A stretch of DNA of 64,000 bases, taken from assembly GCA_021789975.1 (NCBI GenBank), contig JAJYIT010000019.1, positions 1-64,000 on the forward strand. The letters run 5' to 3'. The stretch comes from Bacteroidota bacterium. GTDB taxonomy: Bacteria > Bacteroidota > Ignavibacteria > Kryptoniales > JAKASW01. Below are positions 35,543-45,800 of the stretch, piece after piece. Position numbers and translations under genes: made by a program. Each line of letters starts with the position of its first letter. Within the stretch, counting starts at the first letter, position 1. The notes under the pieces are model-generated. The model was not told where the DNA came from, did not search any database, and saw only the letters and a program-made list of their open reading frames with translations.

Positions 35543-37096
35543 TCACTCCCCGAGAACCTGCACGCTTTCTTTAGAAGCACCCCCGCTGAATTCTACGGTT
35601 TTTCTTGTGCGGCTGAGATCGTTTCCAATCAGTCGTATTCGAGCGGAGCCCTTCCCGCTTATACCGAGAAATGGGCCCCCGCTACTATCCGGCTCACAAT
35701 TTCGGATGGTAACATTTGCGCATTCGATCATTTCGATCACGGGATCGCGCTGGTTCTTGATCACCTGTCGTGTCTTCATCCCATCGATCAGAATTTCTTG
35801 CAAATCTTTTCCCCAGAGAACACATCTCTCAAAATCGGTGAGGCGGTCCGAGTCTCGTATCGTGAGACCACGAATTGTAAGATCTTTCATATATGCAAGA
35901 GTGAAATGGGAGGAGATATCGGCATAGTCGTTTGACGCTGTGCTGGTGAGCGTTCTCGTCCCCCGTGGCTTGTGTCTTTGAGAGTAGTCTATTCTCTTGA
36001 GAACTCTCATCCTGACATTGTTCATGACCACATTTTCGATCTCGTCGTTCGGCTGACCGAGAAACAGACAGTTTCCATTATATGTCTCAATGTCAATGTT
36101 ATCGAAACTTATGTTTCTTATCCATCCCAGAGAAGATGCATCGCTCCTTCGTTCAATGTCCATAAAGATTGGAAAGCTGTATCGCCCGGCTTTGCAATAT
36201 GCGGCAGTCTCTGTCTGAAGAATGATATCCGAGAACTTAAGCCCTTCGAAAGTCCCTCCGTCTTTCATGAATAAGCTGATACCGTATCTTGAGTTCTTTA
36301 TGATGATGTTGTTGAAGGTACAATCTTTAATAACACCGTGCGAGCTGGTACCGCACTTGAGAGCTGAATCATCGGTTTCAAGAACGCAGTTCTGAACAAC
36401 AATGTCACTAGTGATGGCATCGCGGTCATTCGACTTCAGGCACACCGCGTCGTCGCCTGTCGAGATGTAACAATCACTGATGAACACATCCGAAGAGCCG
36501 TCCGGGTCGATACCGTCCGTGTTTGGAGATTCTCTATCATTAATGATACTGATGCCGTGTATCTCGACAAGTTTGCACTCGCTGAGGGATATATTGAACC
36601 TCGGAGAATTTCTGATGTTTATGTCTTCGATCCTGACATTCCGGCACGAGTCGAAGCGGATGAGAAATCTGGGCCGGTGGTAAGGTCTCTCCTTTCCCTT
36701 CCAGAAAGTGCTCCCTTGCCCATCTACAAATCCTGATCCGACTATTCCGACATTACTCGCGCCGTCCGCCGATATCAGTGCATGGTACGGAAAATCGGAA
36801 ATATCCTTGCTCCCGAGAATCGTCGCGCCGCTGCCGAGTTCTAGGAAGACATTGCTCTTCAACCGAATGCTGCCGGTCAGGAATCTGCCGGCAGGGAAAA
36901 AGACGCTTCCGCCTCCTGCACTGTAACACGAATCGATTGCAGCCTGGAGATATTTTGTATTTAATGTTGACCCGTCTCCCTTTGCCCCGAAGTCCCTAAC
37001 ATCAAAAAGAGTCTCGCCGGTGCGAGGGTAACCGCTTCCTGGCATGATAATGAAATAGAGTATAATCAGCGGCGCAAGTTCCACAAGATTTTTCAT
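35543..37096 (-). CDS. GH28-family enzyme (polygalacturonase-like, atypical active site)
   Basis: A right-handed beta-helix glycoside hydrolase of 517 residues from the ATG at 37096, chosen because the hydrophobic signal MKNLVELAPLIILYFIIMPG starts there. The N-terminal FDVRDFGAKGDGSTLNTKYLQ motif is typical of the family. The three catalytic aspartates are kept in NTDGIDPDG (D194) and STGDDAV (D215, D216), and the His in SSHGVIKDC (H253), where polygalacturonases have GHG. The Arg-Ile-Lys motif that binds galacturonate is not recognisable; the matching place reads SRYGISLFMKD. The enzyme may therefore act on rhamnogalacturonan or another alpha-linked glycan. It lies 59 bases after the barrel gene, in the uronate-like block. 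Confidence 0.85.
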   Translation of the reverse strand: MKNLVELAPLIILYFIIMPGSGYPRTGETLFDVRDFGAKGDGSTLNTKYLQAAIDSCYSAGGGSVFFPAGRFLTGSIRLKSNVFLELGSGATILGSKDISDFPYHALISADGASNVGIVGSGFVDGQGSTFWKGKERPYHRPRFLIRFDSCRNVRIEDINIRNSPRFNISLSECKLVEIHGISIINDRESPNTDGIDPDGSSDVFISDCYISTGDDAVCLKSNDRDAITSDIVVQNCVLETDDSALKCGTSSHGVIKDCTFNNIIIKNSRYGISLFMKDGGTFEGLKFSDIILQTETAAYCKAGRYSFPIFMDIERRSDASSLGWIRNISFDNIDIETYNGNCLFLGQPNDEIENVVMNNVRMRVLKRIDYSQRHKPRGTRTLTSTASNDYADISSHFTLAYMKDLTIRGLTIRDSDRLTDFERCVLWGKDLQEILIDGMKTRQVIKNQRDPVIEMIECANVTIRNCEPDSSGGPFLGISGKGSARIRLIGNDLSRTRKTVEFSGGASKESVQVLGE

Positions 37097-37155
37097 GATT
37101 CTCTTCAGACACGCTATCTGGGCCCAGACTTTGTCTGTCGAATAATTTATTCCGG

Positions 37156-37917
37156 TCACAGCTCAATCCCCAGGATAATTTGGAACATCTCCACCTTCCT
37201 CTGGTCTCCAAGGATCTTTGACTCCCTTGTTACAATTGTAGGGAAATATTCCGGCGACAAGGTCCTGGTACCGGTAAATGAAGGCGTGCCGAGGTTGAGG
37301 TATCTTACGCTCAGATTATAACGGTTAAAGAGTATAACCCCGACGCCCGCCTCAAAACCGAAACCTAAATAGGAGTTAAACTTCGTATCTTCTGCGACGT
37401 TGCCGGATACAGTAATTCTCCTGTTCGGCTCTTTGGATATATTTATTCCACCCTGAAGCACAGCATATAGAGACGCGTCGTCCATCAAGTCCTGCCTGTA
37501 CCTCATCCCTGTCATAATCGGAAAGTTTATCCAATCTGAAAGATCAATCGCCAGCGACAATGAATCGCCCACATCCGTCTGAAAGATATCCTTGATCGCA
37601 GAAATGTTCGGTGAGCTTATCAGAAGCTGTCCGCTGAATACCCAATCGGCTCCCCTCAAGCTGCGGATCGGAAGATATACTTCGGCGCCCACTCCCCAGC
37701 CATTTTTTGCGAGACCGACCAGATCACCGAAATAGTATCCATTTCTTCTGGTGATGTAGGCTGCCGAACCTACATCACGCCCAAAATCACCACGGGGAAC
37801 CGAAATGCTGCCAAAGACAAGGAAGCTATTCGCAGGGTCATTCATTCTTCCCTGAGCTTCAATCTGCTGCGTGAAGACCACGACAGACAAGAAGATCAAT
37901 CCAGCATATATTCTCAT
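37156..37917 (-). CDS. Small outer-membrane beta-barrel protein
   Basis: A 253-residue exported protein with signal peptide MRIYAGLIFLSVVVFTQQIEA. The mature part alternates polar and hydrophobic residues in short strands separated by Asn/Gly/Asp turns, for example FNSYLGFGFEAGVGVILFNRYNL, of which the Gly-rich core GFGFEAGVGV is typical, and ends in a strand closing with Leu. This is the pattern of an 8- to 10-strand outer-membrane barrel. GGAG lies about 9 bases before the ATG. I do not recognise a specific family and see no catalytic residues. Its neighbours are a T9SS beta-helix protein and the GH28 enzyme, so a role in the uronate-like block is likely but unproven. Confidence 0.65.
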   Translation of the reverse strand: MRIYAGLIFLSVVVFTQQIEAQGRMNDPANSFLVFGSISVPRGDFGRDVGSAAYITRRNGYYFGDLVGLAKNGWGVGAEVYLPIRSLRGADWVFSGQLLISSPNISAIKDIFQTDVGDSLSLAIDLSDWINFPIMTGMRYRQDLMDDASLYAVLQGGINISKEPNRRITVSGNVAEDTKFNSYLGFGFEAGVGVILFNRYNLSVRYLNLGTPSFTGTRTLSPEYFPTIVTRESKILGDQRKVEMFQIILGIEL

Positions 37918-38056
37918 TTCCCTGCTCTCCAGGTAATCAAATTAGTATATCAATCCGATCAAGACCAGAAAGTGAATAATTGCCCGACGGACAATCCTGC
38001 CGGAGCGGAGAGCGACATCCTCCCCGGCTAAGAAGGAGGAGCAATCACAAATTATA

Positions 38057-39745
38057 TTATTTGACGAGGACAAGTTTCTTCACATTCACATAGGTTCCGG
38101 CAGATAGGCGATAGAAGTAAATACCGCTGGCTAATTTACCGGCGTCAAAAGTCACCGAATAGCTCCCGGCATTTTGTTTTTCATTTACGAGAGTTGCCAT
38201 TTCCCTGCCGAGAATATCATACAACTTCAAGGTCACCTGACTACTTATCGGTAATTGATAAGTGATGACTGTAGAAGGGTTGAATGGGTTCGGAAAATTC
38301 TGTGAGAGAGTGAACCCAGTGGGAATCTTTGCGCCGGGGCGTTCGATTATCGGAGTCCATAAGTCATATTTCTCAGGGAACCAATTCAGATCACCGACTG
38401 GAAACCCGCCTATGCCGTAGGTGTATGCCTTGGAATTAGTACCATAACTGAAATCAAATGGATTGGGCCCTGTTCCGAAGCTTCCCGGATTCGTGCTGAA
38501 TTGTCCAAGTCCATTCTCATCTGCAAAAATGTTTGGATTATCCGTGCCTGCGAAGTCCGTCTGCTCTCGATATTTGATGTAAGCAAGAAGGGAGTCATCC
38601 TTCGGTGCGTTCGCGAAAACGACAGTGTCCTCAAGGTTGTCTTTAGCTACGAAGTTCGGATTTCCGCTTATCATTAGTGAGTCATACCCGTTTAGGAAGA
38701 CCCACGGTATTATCGAATCGGTTGAAGCGAAGTAATTCAACAGATCAGACGTGTACCCCCAAACATTGTTTGTGATAGTATAATGGCGTTGACTCTCACT
38801 CGCGATCGGCGGTGCATTTAACGAATCGATGCAGACAATCGATGCAGCGATTGTATCCGTGAGGGCCGCTGCAGTATTCGGATGCCAGTCGCCTTCAAAT
38901 CCGACGTTGATGAGGAGATTGTTCGTAAATCTCAATGTGACGCATCGTGAGATATCGAATACTCCGGTGTTACGTGAATCGTCAACTCCGTTGGCATGGT
39001 TGGAGCCTGCACATTGATAAAAAGTGCAGTGATCTATTATCACATTCTCTATAACATTTCCGCCGGATCTTATGACATCGGACGAGCCGACATAGAATGT
39101 GCTATTCTGGAAACAGATGGTGTCCTGAATGTTGCCTCTTGTGTCGACGAACCTTCCGTTTGCAGGATCGGCAGAGAGCATCGCATTCCGGAGCTGAGAG
39201 TTGTTGAAGCAGACGGACTGGCCGGGAGCGTTCATCCTGACAAAGGACTGTGCATCGTAATCGATGAAGCAGCTGTCCACCGACAGTTTGATACTATCGG
39301 CATCCATTCGGAGCATGTTTTTGTCGCCCGGATTTCCCAGGTTGTTGATTCCTGAGACATACAGTCCTTTTAGAAAAGCATTCCCTTTGAAGTCGAATGG
39401 TCGCGAGGAAGAACCGGTTGTGCTCGCCGCAGGAATCAACATTGGCATGGGCCCGGTGCCGTCGGCAGCTACGATCCTCAACTTCGAGCCCTTCACGTTC
39501 ACTATCGAACCGTTGAGAAGATAGGCGCCACCTCTTTGCAGCCTGTACACTCTGTTCGTGTCCTTAGGTGCTCCAGTTGTGGTAGTATCTCCCAACACTG
39601 CCAGGTTCAGCGTTTGGTATCCGGGTGGCACGTCCAGAGTATCGGATGTTTGAGCCAGCACAGCAACCGGGACAGATACCAGAGCCATCAATGATATCGA
39701 GAGGAACATTTTTGATATGTTGCCTCCCGCCGACTTGGTTTTCAT
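38057..39745 (-). CDS. T9SS-secreted beta-helix protein, pectin-associated type
   Basis: A 562-residue exported protein whose central 350 residues look like a right-handed parallel beta-helix: short repeating strands such as VDSCFIDYDAQSFVRM, ICFQNSTFYVGSSDVI and VIIDHCTFYQCAG. The layout resembles the DUF4957/DUF5123 proteins that accompany pectin-degrading enzymes in Bacteroidota; no polysaccharide-lyase catalytic set is obvious. A type IX sorting domain (LSQNFPNPFNPST) ends it. Two ATGs stand in tandem; the second (39745) is better spaced from AGGAGGA. It follows the TonB receptor by 67 bases. Likely role: surface binding, or lysis, of a uronic-acid polysaccharide. Confidence 0.75.
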   Translation of the reverse strand: MKTKSAGGNISKMFLSISLMALVSVPVAVLAQTSDTLDVPPGYQTLNLAVLGDTTTTGAPKDTNRVYRLQRGGAYLLNGSIVNVKGSKLRIVAADGTGPMPMLIPAASTTGSSSRPFDFKGNAFLKGLYVSGINNLGNPGDKNMLRMDADSIKLSVDSCFIDYDAQSFVRMNAPGQSVCFNNSQLRNAMLSADPANGRFVDTRGNIQDTICFQNSTFYVGSSDVIRSGGNVIENVIIDHCTFYQCAGSNHANGVDDSRNTGVFDISRCVTLRFTNNLLINVGFEGDWHPNTAAALTDTIAASIVCIDSLNAPPIASESQRHYTITNNVWGYTSDLLNYFASTDSIIPWVFLNGYDSLMISGNPNFVAKDNLEDTVVFANAPKDDSLLAYIKYREQTDFAGTDNPNIFADENGLGQFSTNPGSFGTGPNPFDFSYGTNSKAYTYGIGGFPVGDLNWFPEKYDLWTPIIERPGAKIPTGFTLSQNFPNPFNPSTVITYQLPISSQVTLKLYDILGREMATLVNEKQNAGSYSVTFDAGKLASGIYFYRLSAGTYVNVKKLVLVK

Positions 39746-39812
39746 CATCGTCCTCCTTTTTTGGATTTAAAGTTAGAATTCCTTTTCTCGGACTTCACTC
39801 TGTGCTCTCTAT

Positions 39813-42740
39813 TTAGAATTGGAATCGAAAGCCTGCGTTAGTGGTCATGCCGTAATAGGCTATACTGGTCGGGTACTGTGATTGTTCCTGGAATGTTTGA
39901 TCGGGCCGGTTGGTCAAGTTCTCGAGATTCCAAAATATGCTGATGCCGTCGGTCAGGCGGTACTTTAGAGATACATCCCACCTGATCAGGCTCGCGGTAA
40001 AAAGGTCCAGTTCGGGCCGCTCACCAATCAGAGATAGTGTCTTCCCCTGATATAGCATCGATACTCTCCCGGAAAATTGCCCGAGATCGTATCCGACGGA
40101 AATATTCGCTACATCCCGAGGCTGGTCGGGCATGTCACCGGTCCTGAACGAATCCACAACCGTCGTCTGGAGATAGGGAGGGCCGGATAGAATCTCCTGT
40201 CGAACAAACGACAACGGGTATTCAGTGTTCGAATATATGTGCGTGTAATTAAGGTCGATCACAAGCCCACTGAAAGGCTCCGGCAACCACATCAAGTTCG
40301 TCTGGAGGTCTGCTTCCAGGCCTCTGACCGTAGTCTTATTCGGATTGTTCTCCGGAATTGACAAATAGAAGCCCTGCAGGTTGGGCGGATACCCATCCTC
40401 GACCGCATTCAAAATCAGATGACCGGCCCTTTCGAAGATCAGGTTATCTATGCTCTTGTAGAAGAATCCGAGAGTTAACAGGCCGAATTCATTCTTATAT
40501 GCGGAGAAGTACAGGTCGTAGTTCTGGGAAGTCTGAGGTTTCAGGTTAGGGTCGCCATAAACGACGGTCATCGCAGAGCCGAGCACTTGCATTGTCGGGA
40601 CTATATAGCTGAACTGCGGCCGTGAGTACGAGCGGGTATAAGCCAACCGAATGTCGAACCAGTCCAGCGGTTTTATTCTGGAATTGATCATTGGGAACCA
40701 CTCGCCATAGTGGCGCATTGTAGTCGAATCACTGATAGCCGGATTGGCAAGGTTATTCTCGCTGAAGTCCTGGTACGCAACTCCGCGTGCACCCGTGTTG
40801 TTGTCCGTGACATACTCATACCGGACCCCCGGCAGAATCATGAGAAAGTCGCCGTAGTTGATCTGTGCCATGACGTAGCCGGCGGAAACGGCTTCTCTCA
40901 CGATGTAGTCATTCAGCATCGCAAGTGTCGTGTTGGCATAGAGGGAGTCGAGCAGGTAGTTCTGGAAAAAGTTATCGAGCTGAAAAGCGCTGAACCCCGG
41001 CCCGAACTGGTATTCGCCGCTTAGAAAGTTTCCCGGATTGAACCCGTGGTTAAAATAATTGACCATCGAGGCGAGGCCGGCCGAAGGCGTGTATATGAAT
41101 TCGTAATTCGGATCGTTTGCAATAGAGAAGTGATTCGCCGCAGCAACGGTCACCGCCTTGATGAGGTCCAGACGGCTGTAGTACTTGTTAAAGGCCACAT
41201 TCCGGTAGTTATCGTTGTACTTCGCACCCAACTGGAAATTCACAGCAAGAAATGAAAGGAGGTTGAACGGTATCTGCATATCGGCGTGTGCGGTCAGATT
41301 TTCCTGAAATGATCTCTGCTGATTTGAATAGCCATCATAAAGGGAAGCGTTGATGTAATTGTTGTTCGCATATTTTATTATGTCCGAGGGACTTGCTGCC
41401 GTCGGAAGCTCCGCCTGGTTGAAGGCGCCCAATTCCCTGAAACGGATGTAGTTTTCATAGGGCTGATCATTGGTTGACACGGAATTTGCCATTCCCCATT
41501 TTATGTCGGACCAGGGAAGATGATGCTCACCCTGTAGCGCGTTGGAGTAAACGACAATAGAGGAATGCGTCTGGTCGAAAATATAGTTATGGAAGTTGTT
41601 CTCCGAGTCAAAGTAGTTAGTCATCTGAAGCTCGTCATCACTCCTTCGGCTGAAGAAGTTCGCAAACATAACCTTCCCGTCGTTGTACTGATAGTCGAGG
41701 ATGAGGCTTGCTCCGTATCTTTCCCGAGGATCAGTACTGTATTTCAGCTTCAATCCTGAGGTTGTGATGGGAGCATAGGCCTCTCCCGGCAACTTCTCCC
41801 TGAGGATTGCGTAGCTGGCATTAAACTGGTCTGAACCGCGCTGGACTCTCTCGAGATTCCCCGTTACTAGAAGCCCAAGTTTTTCGTCAAAAAACCTCTC
41901 GCTGAATGTAAGATCGCCTTTGTACTGCCCCAACTGCTCTCTCAACCCGTTGTAGCCGTACTGAAAGTCGATTCTGTGCTTGACGCCACCCCTTGATGCC
42001 TGTGCAAGCTCCAGGTCGACCGTGCCGCCGATCGCATCGGCATCCTGGTTAGGTGTCAGCGTCTTTGAGACCTCGATGCCAGCGAGAGCGTCAGGAGAAA
42101 TCATGCTCAAGTCCACACTCCTGTTTTCAAGATCCGTCGGAGGTATCCCGATACCGGCAATCTCAATCCGGTTGTATGTTGGTGCAAGCCCGCGTATGAC
42201 CACCTGGTTCGCTTCACCGCCGCTCCTTATTATCGAAATCCCCGGCAGCCTTCCGACCGATTCGGCTGCATTGGCATCCGGAAGTTGCTGTATTCTGTCG
42301 GCGGAGACAACGTTCGTTATGGAGCTCGCGGTCAACTGCTGGTTTATTGCCTGGGTTTGCCCCATAGCCTGCGCCAACACGACCACGGTGTCGCCTGTCA
42401 GAGCTTCGGCAACTAGATAAACTTTCAGATGTACCACCTTACCAGGCTCAAGATCCACCTTTTTTCTTTGATCCCGATAACCGAGATACGAGAAGCGAAC
42501 GGTGTATACGCCAGGCTTGACTTCCATCAACTTATATCCGCCGTCCAAATCCGTCGAGGTTCCGACTGCTGTACCTATCAGAAACACATTTGCACCCGGG
42601 AGCGGCTCTTTAGTGGCTTCGTCGAGCACTGTTCCCGTGAGCGTTGCGTTCTGGGCTTGCGCGAACCGTGGAGAAAAAACAAATGTGAGTACGAAGAAGA
42701 ATATCAGCTCATACTTTAATCGTCGATGGCTATGGAACAT
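39813..42740 (-). CDS. TonB-dependent receptor of the uronate-like block
   Basis: A 975-residue outer-membrane receptor. The start at 42740 is chosen because GGAG precedes the ATG and a signal peptide (YELIFFFVLTFVFSPRFAQA) follows. A carboxypeptidase-regulatory-like domain comes first (GTVLDEATKEPLPGANVFLIG), then the plug (DRIQQLPDANAAESVGRLPG; VVIRGLAPTYNRIEI; DAIGGTVDLEL) and a long barrel ending in RFQF. The plug signatures resemble the large Caulobacter/Xanthomonas group of TonB receptors used for plant polysaccharides, and differ from those of the receptor at 24894-27755. It lies between two T9SS genes, consistent with import of oligosaccharides cut at the surface. No SusD is present. 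Confidence 0.87.
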   Translation of the reverse strand: MFHSHRRLKYELIFFFVLTFVFSPRFAQAQNATLTGTVLDEATKEPLPGANVFLIGTAVGTSTDLDGGYKLMEVKPGVYTVRFSYLGYRDQRKKVDLEPGKVVHLKVYLVAEALTGDTVVVLAQAMGQTQAINQQLTASSITNVVSADRIQQLPDANAAESVGRLPGISIIRSGGEANQVVIRGLAPTYNRIEIAGIGIPPTDLENRSVDLSMISPDALAGIEVSKTLTPNQDADAIGGTVDLELAQASRGGVKHRIDFQYGYNGLREQLGQYKGDLTFSERFFDEKLGLLVTGNLERVQRGSDQFNASYAILREKLPGEAYAPITTSGLKLKYSTDPRERYGASLILDYQYNDGKVMFANFFSRRSDDELQMTNYFDSENNFHNYIFDQTHSSIVVYSNALQGEHHLPWSDIKWGMANSVSTNDQPYENYIRFRELGAFNQAELPTAASPSDIIKYANNNYINASLYDGYSNQQRSFQENLTAHADMQIPFNLLSFLAVNFQLGAKYNDNYRNVAFNKYYSRLDLIKAVTVAAANHFSIANDPNYEFIYTPSAGLASMVNYFNHGFNPGNFLSGEYQFGPGFSAFQLDNFFQNYLLDSLYANTTLAMLNDYIVREAVSAGYVMAQINYGDFLMILPGVRYEYVTDNNTGARGVAYQDFSENNLANPAISDSTTMRHYGEWFPMINSRIKPLDWFDIRLAYTRSYSRPQFSYIVPTMQVLGSAMTVVYGDPNLKPQTSQNYDLYFSAYKNEFGLLTLGFFYKSIDNLIFERAGHLILNAVEDGYPPNLQGFYLSIPENNPNKTTVRGLEADLQTNLMWLPEPFSGLVIDLNYTHIYSNTEYPLSFVRQEILSGPPYLQTTVVDSFRTGDMPDQPRDVANISVGYDLGQFSGRVSMLYQGKTLSLIGERPELDLFTASLIRWDVSLKYRLTDGISIFWNLENLTNRPDQTFQEQSQYPTSIAYYGMTTNAGFRFQF

Positions 42741-42769
42741 CTTGCTCCAACTTATTTTTGGCAGTTGAG

Positions 42770-42834
42770 AAGTGCGGCTCACTTTTCATGTATACGCTGA
42801 TATTTCAATTCAACGGTACACGTAAGCCGCACTT
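42770..42834 (-). promoter_or_regulatory. Inverted repeat between the large T9SS gene and the TonB receptor gene
   Basis: AAGTGCGGCT (42770-42779, within AAGTGCGGCTCACTT) pairs with AGCCGCACTT (42825-42834) across about 45 bases. This repeats the arrangement at 9037-9103 with nearly the same motif. It lies upstream of the TonB receptor ATG and downstream of the large T9SS gene. Confidence 0.45.
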
Positions 42835-42851
42835 ACAAAACCATTTAATTC

Positions 42852-45800
42852 TTACTTAAGCAGCAGCATTTTCTGTTTGAAGATTTTCTCACCAGCGCGC
42901 ATCAAATAAAAATATACGCCGGACGAGAGCCTGTCACCGTTGAACATCACAGCATGATTTCCCGCGTTCATCTTCCCATCAACAAGAACCGCTACCCTTT
43001 GTCCGAGGATATTATAAACCATAATCTGCACATTTGATGCTTTCGGCAAACCAAAAGTTATCGTTGTTGAAGGGTTAAACGGGTTCGGGTAGTTCTGGCT
43101 GAGATAGAATTCCTTTGGAATATTATTGGCGATGTCATTTATCCCGACAATTTCAACATGAACTATGTCAGTCGAATCTCTCGGAACAATTTCGTAGCCA
43201 TTATCCAAAGTCTTGCCGGAAGAATATTGCGAACCTATGCCAACAACGTTCACCGGGTACTTTGGCTCTACCGTTCCGGCGATGTTCGTGCTCGCATTGA
43301 TATACATCTGCGCTGTGTCAGCGCGGGTCTCGTCAGTCAGGTAGATGCTGGCACCCTTGGATGCTGCAGGCCATGTGCCCGATGCCTTGTAAAGAGTATC
43401 TATCTCGAACAGTGTGCCTTCATAGGTTTCGGCATTTGCAAGATATTGATGGAGTGTCAAATGGACCGGCTTCTGCATCGTCGCATTGTGCTTCAGAATT
43501 CTGAAGTGCGCCGTGTCAAGCACTAACGGCTCAAATTCATCTAATCCATGGTATTGAGCGACTACTCCAATGACAAAGACTGAGTCTCCCATCGTATAAG
43601 TGGTTGGAGGAAGTCCATATTGGAACACTTCAATTCCAGCTGTGGCATCCTGCACAAAATAAGCCGTGTTGCTTCCCTGGAGGTTCGGTGATGTAATTAT
43701 GCCGACAATCTCCAATGTGTCGCCGGTTACAGAATAATCAGGAATTAGATCGTGGTTGTCGTCTTTCCGGGCTTCGGCGATGGTAACGAGCCGCAGAGAA
43801 AGCGGAATTAATAATTTTCCACCGGCGTAAACGACAGAACCGTGCGGCCCCAGTGTGAGCGGAAAAGTGTTGTTGAACAAGCCTGCTTTCAATGTAAGCA
43901 CACCGTTGACGAGCGTGGCCTTTGTAAGGACAACTCCCAGGGAATCGTCGATCGTGAGATTGTTCAGAGTATCCGGTAGCATGGTGCCGGTTACTTGCAC
44001 GGCTGTGCCATCGTAGACAAAGTTGGCACCGGTGTTTAGACTTGTTCCGCCGCCCAGCGTCAGATTTCCATTCAATCCGGCGGGATGGCCGGTTTTCACT
44101 GTCGCGCCTGAAGCCACTGCGAATGAACTGCTGCTTCCTTCAAACGCGCTTGTATCCATGTCGAGTGTCGAGCCACTGAGAACAGCGAAGTTCACATGCC
44201 CCCGGTTCGCTGCACCGCCGCCCGGGCCAGCGACAAAGGCTTGCACGCCAGGCCCCGCGAAGAAGAGCGAATCTTTCGTCTTCGAATGCGAACACAAGGA
44301 TGACCCGGCCTGCAATGTCAGGTCCCCATATAGAGTTAGATTGATCAGGTTAAGCGAGCTGCCATAAGTTAGCGCCAAAAATCCCGCGACGGAAATATTG
44401 CCTTTAACAACCATGTTCACCGACTCAAGAGGATGACTGCTGGAGTAATCATCTACCGCTACCGAATCAGAAGTGCTGTCTAGAGAGAAATTCCCGTTTA
44501 CTGTTATAGTCTTAGGACTACCCGGCACTTCGTAGCCGGTGAGGGCAAAGAACTTGCCATTGGTGCTGTGAAACGTCAGGTTGCCCTGTATCGTGTTGTT
44601 GCTCATATCGAAGTGACACGGGTAAGACGGCTGGAGTAATCCCGGGCAGTCGACCGTCAGATTGTAGAAATTCTGGTTTACATTGGTCGGCGCTATAGTT
44701 GTAGTTCCCGTCAAGAGGCAAGTTGAACCCGTGTTCCATGATGCAGTAGGGATTGCACCTCCATTGAAATCGTGCTGGTACGTGCCGTTGACTATCACCG
44801 TATCGGCCGCTATTCCTTTCTGGTTGACAAGCAAACCGTTGATCAGGAGTGTGCCGTTCACAGTTATTCCCGTATCCGGTGTTACACCGGCAGCATTATC
44901 GATCGTAAGATTCTTCAGGGTGTCCGGCATTAGCGACCCTGTTATCTGGGGTGATGTCCCGCTGAAAACGTAATTCGCGTCTTCGCTCAAAATTGTTCCA
45001 CCGCCGAGCACGAGGTTGCCGTTGATTCCTGCCGGATGTCCTGTTTTTAAAGTAGCTCCTGGCGACAATGCAAATGTGCTGCTTCCTCCCTCAAATTGGC
45101 TGGTGTCTGCATCTACGGTAGCCCCGCTCATTACGACGAAGTTAATATGTGAGCGATTGGCCGCCCCACCCTGACCCGCCAGGTAGGCTTGTATACCTGT
45201 CCCGGCAAAGAAGAGAGAATCTTGCGTTTTAGAATGAGAGCAGAATGACACATTCGGTTGGATAGCAAGGTTACCATGCAAATACAAGTTGATAAAGTTG
45301 AGCGCACTTCCGTAGGTCATCGCAAAGAATCCGTTGACCGACATATTTCCCTTTATAACAAGATTAACCGTTTCCACGATGTGAGAACTTGAATAATCAT
45401 CCACAGCCACAGAATCGGAAGAGCCATCCATGATGAAATCGCCGTTGATTGTTATCGTCTTTGGACTGCCGGAAATCTCGTAACCGGTAAGAGCGAAAAA
45501 TTTACCGTTGGTACCGTGAAAAGTCAGGTTGCCCTCTATCGTGTTGTTTTGCATGTCGAAGTGGCAGGGATAAGACGGTTGCATGAGTCCCGGACAATCC
45601 ACCGTGAGGTTGTAGAAGTTCTGGTTCGCGTTAGTCGGACCCAATGTCTTGGAGCCAGTTACCAGGCACGTCGACCCGGCGTTCCATGTTGCCGTGGGAA
45701 TGATTCCACCATCTAAGGAATGCTCGTAAATTCCATCGACAGTGATCATGGCAGCGTTGCCTCCGTCAAGGCTATCTATCAAACTGCTCCCGCGAACTAT

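Noticed and set aside
38000-38045. Small CCTCC/GGAGG hairpin between the barrel gene and the T9SS beta-helix gene, considered as a terminator
   Set aside because: Only 6 pairs, no T-run, and it lies within a run of co-directional genes.
42741-42782. GTG start at 42782 for the TonB receptor
   Set aside because: It lies inside the inverted-repeat motif and has no ribosome-binding site; the ATG at 42740 has GGAG upstream and precedes the signal peptide.
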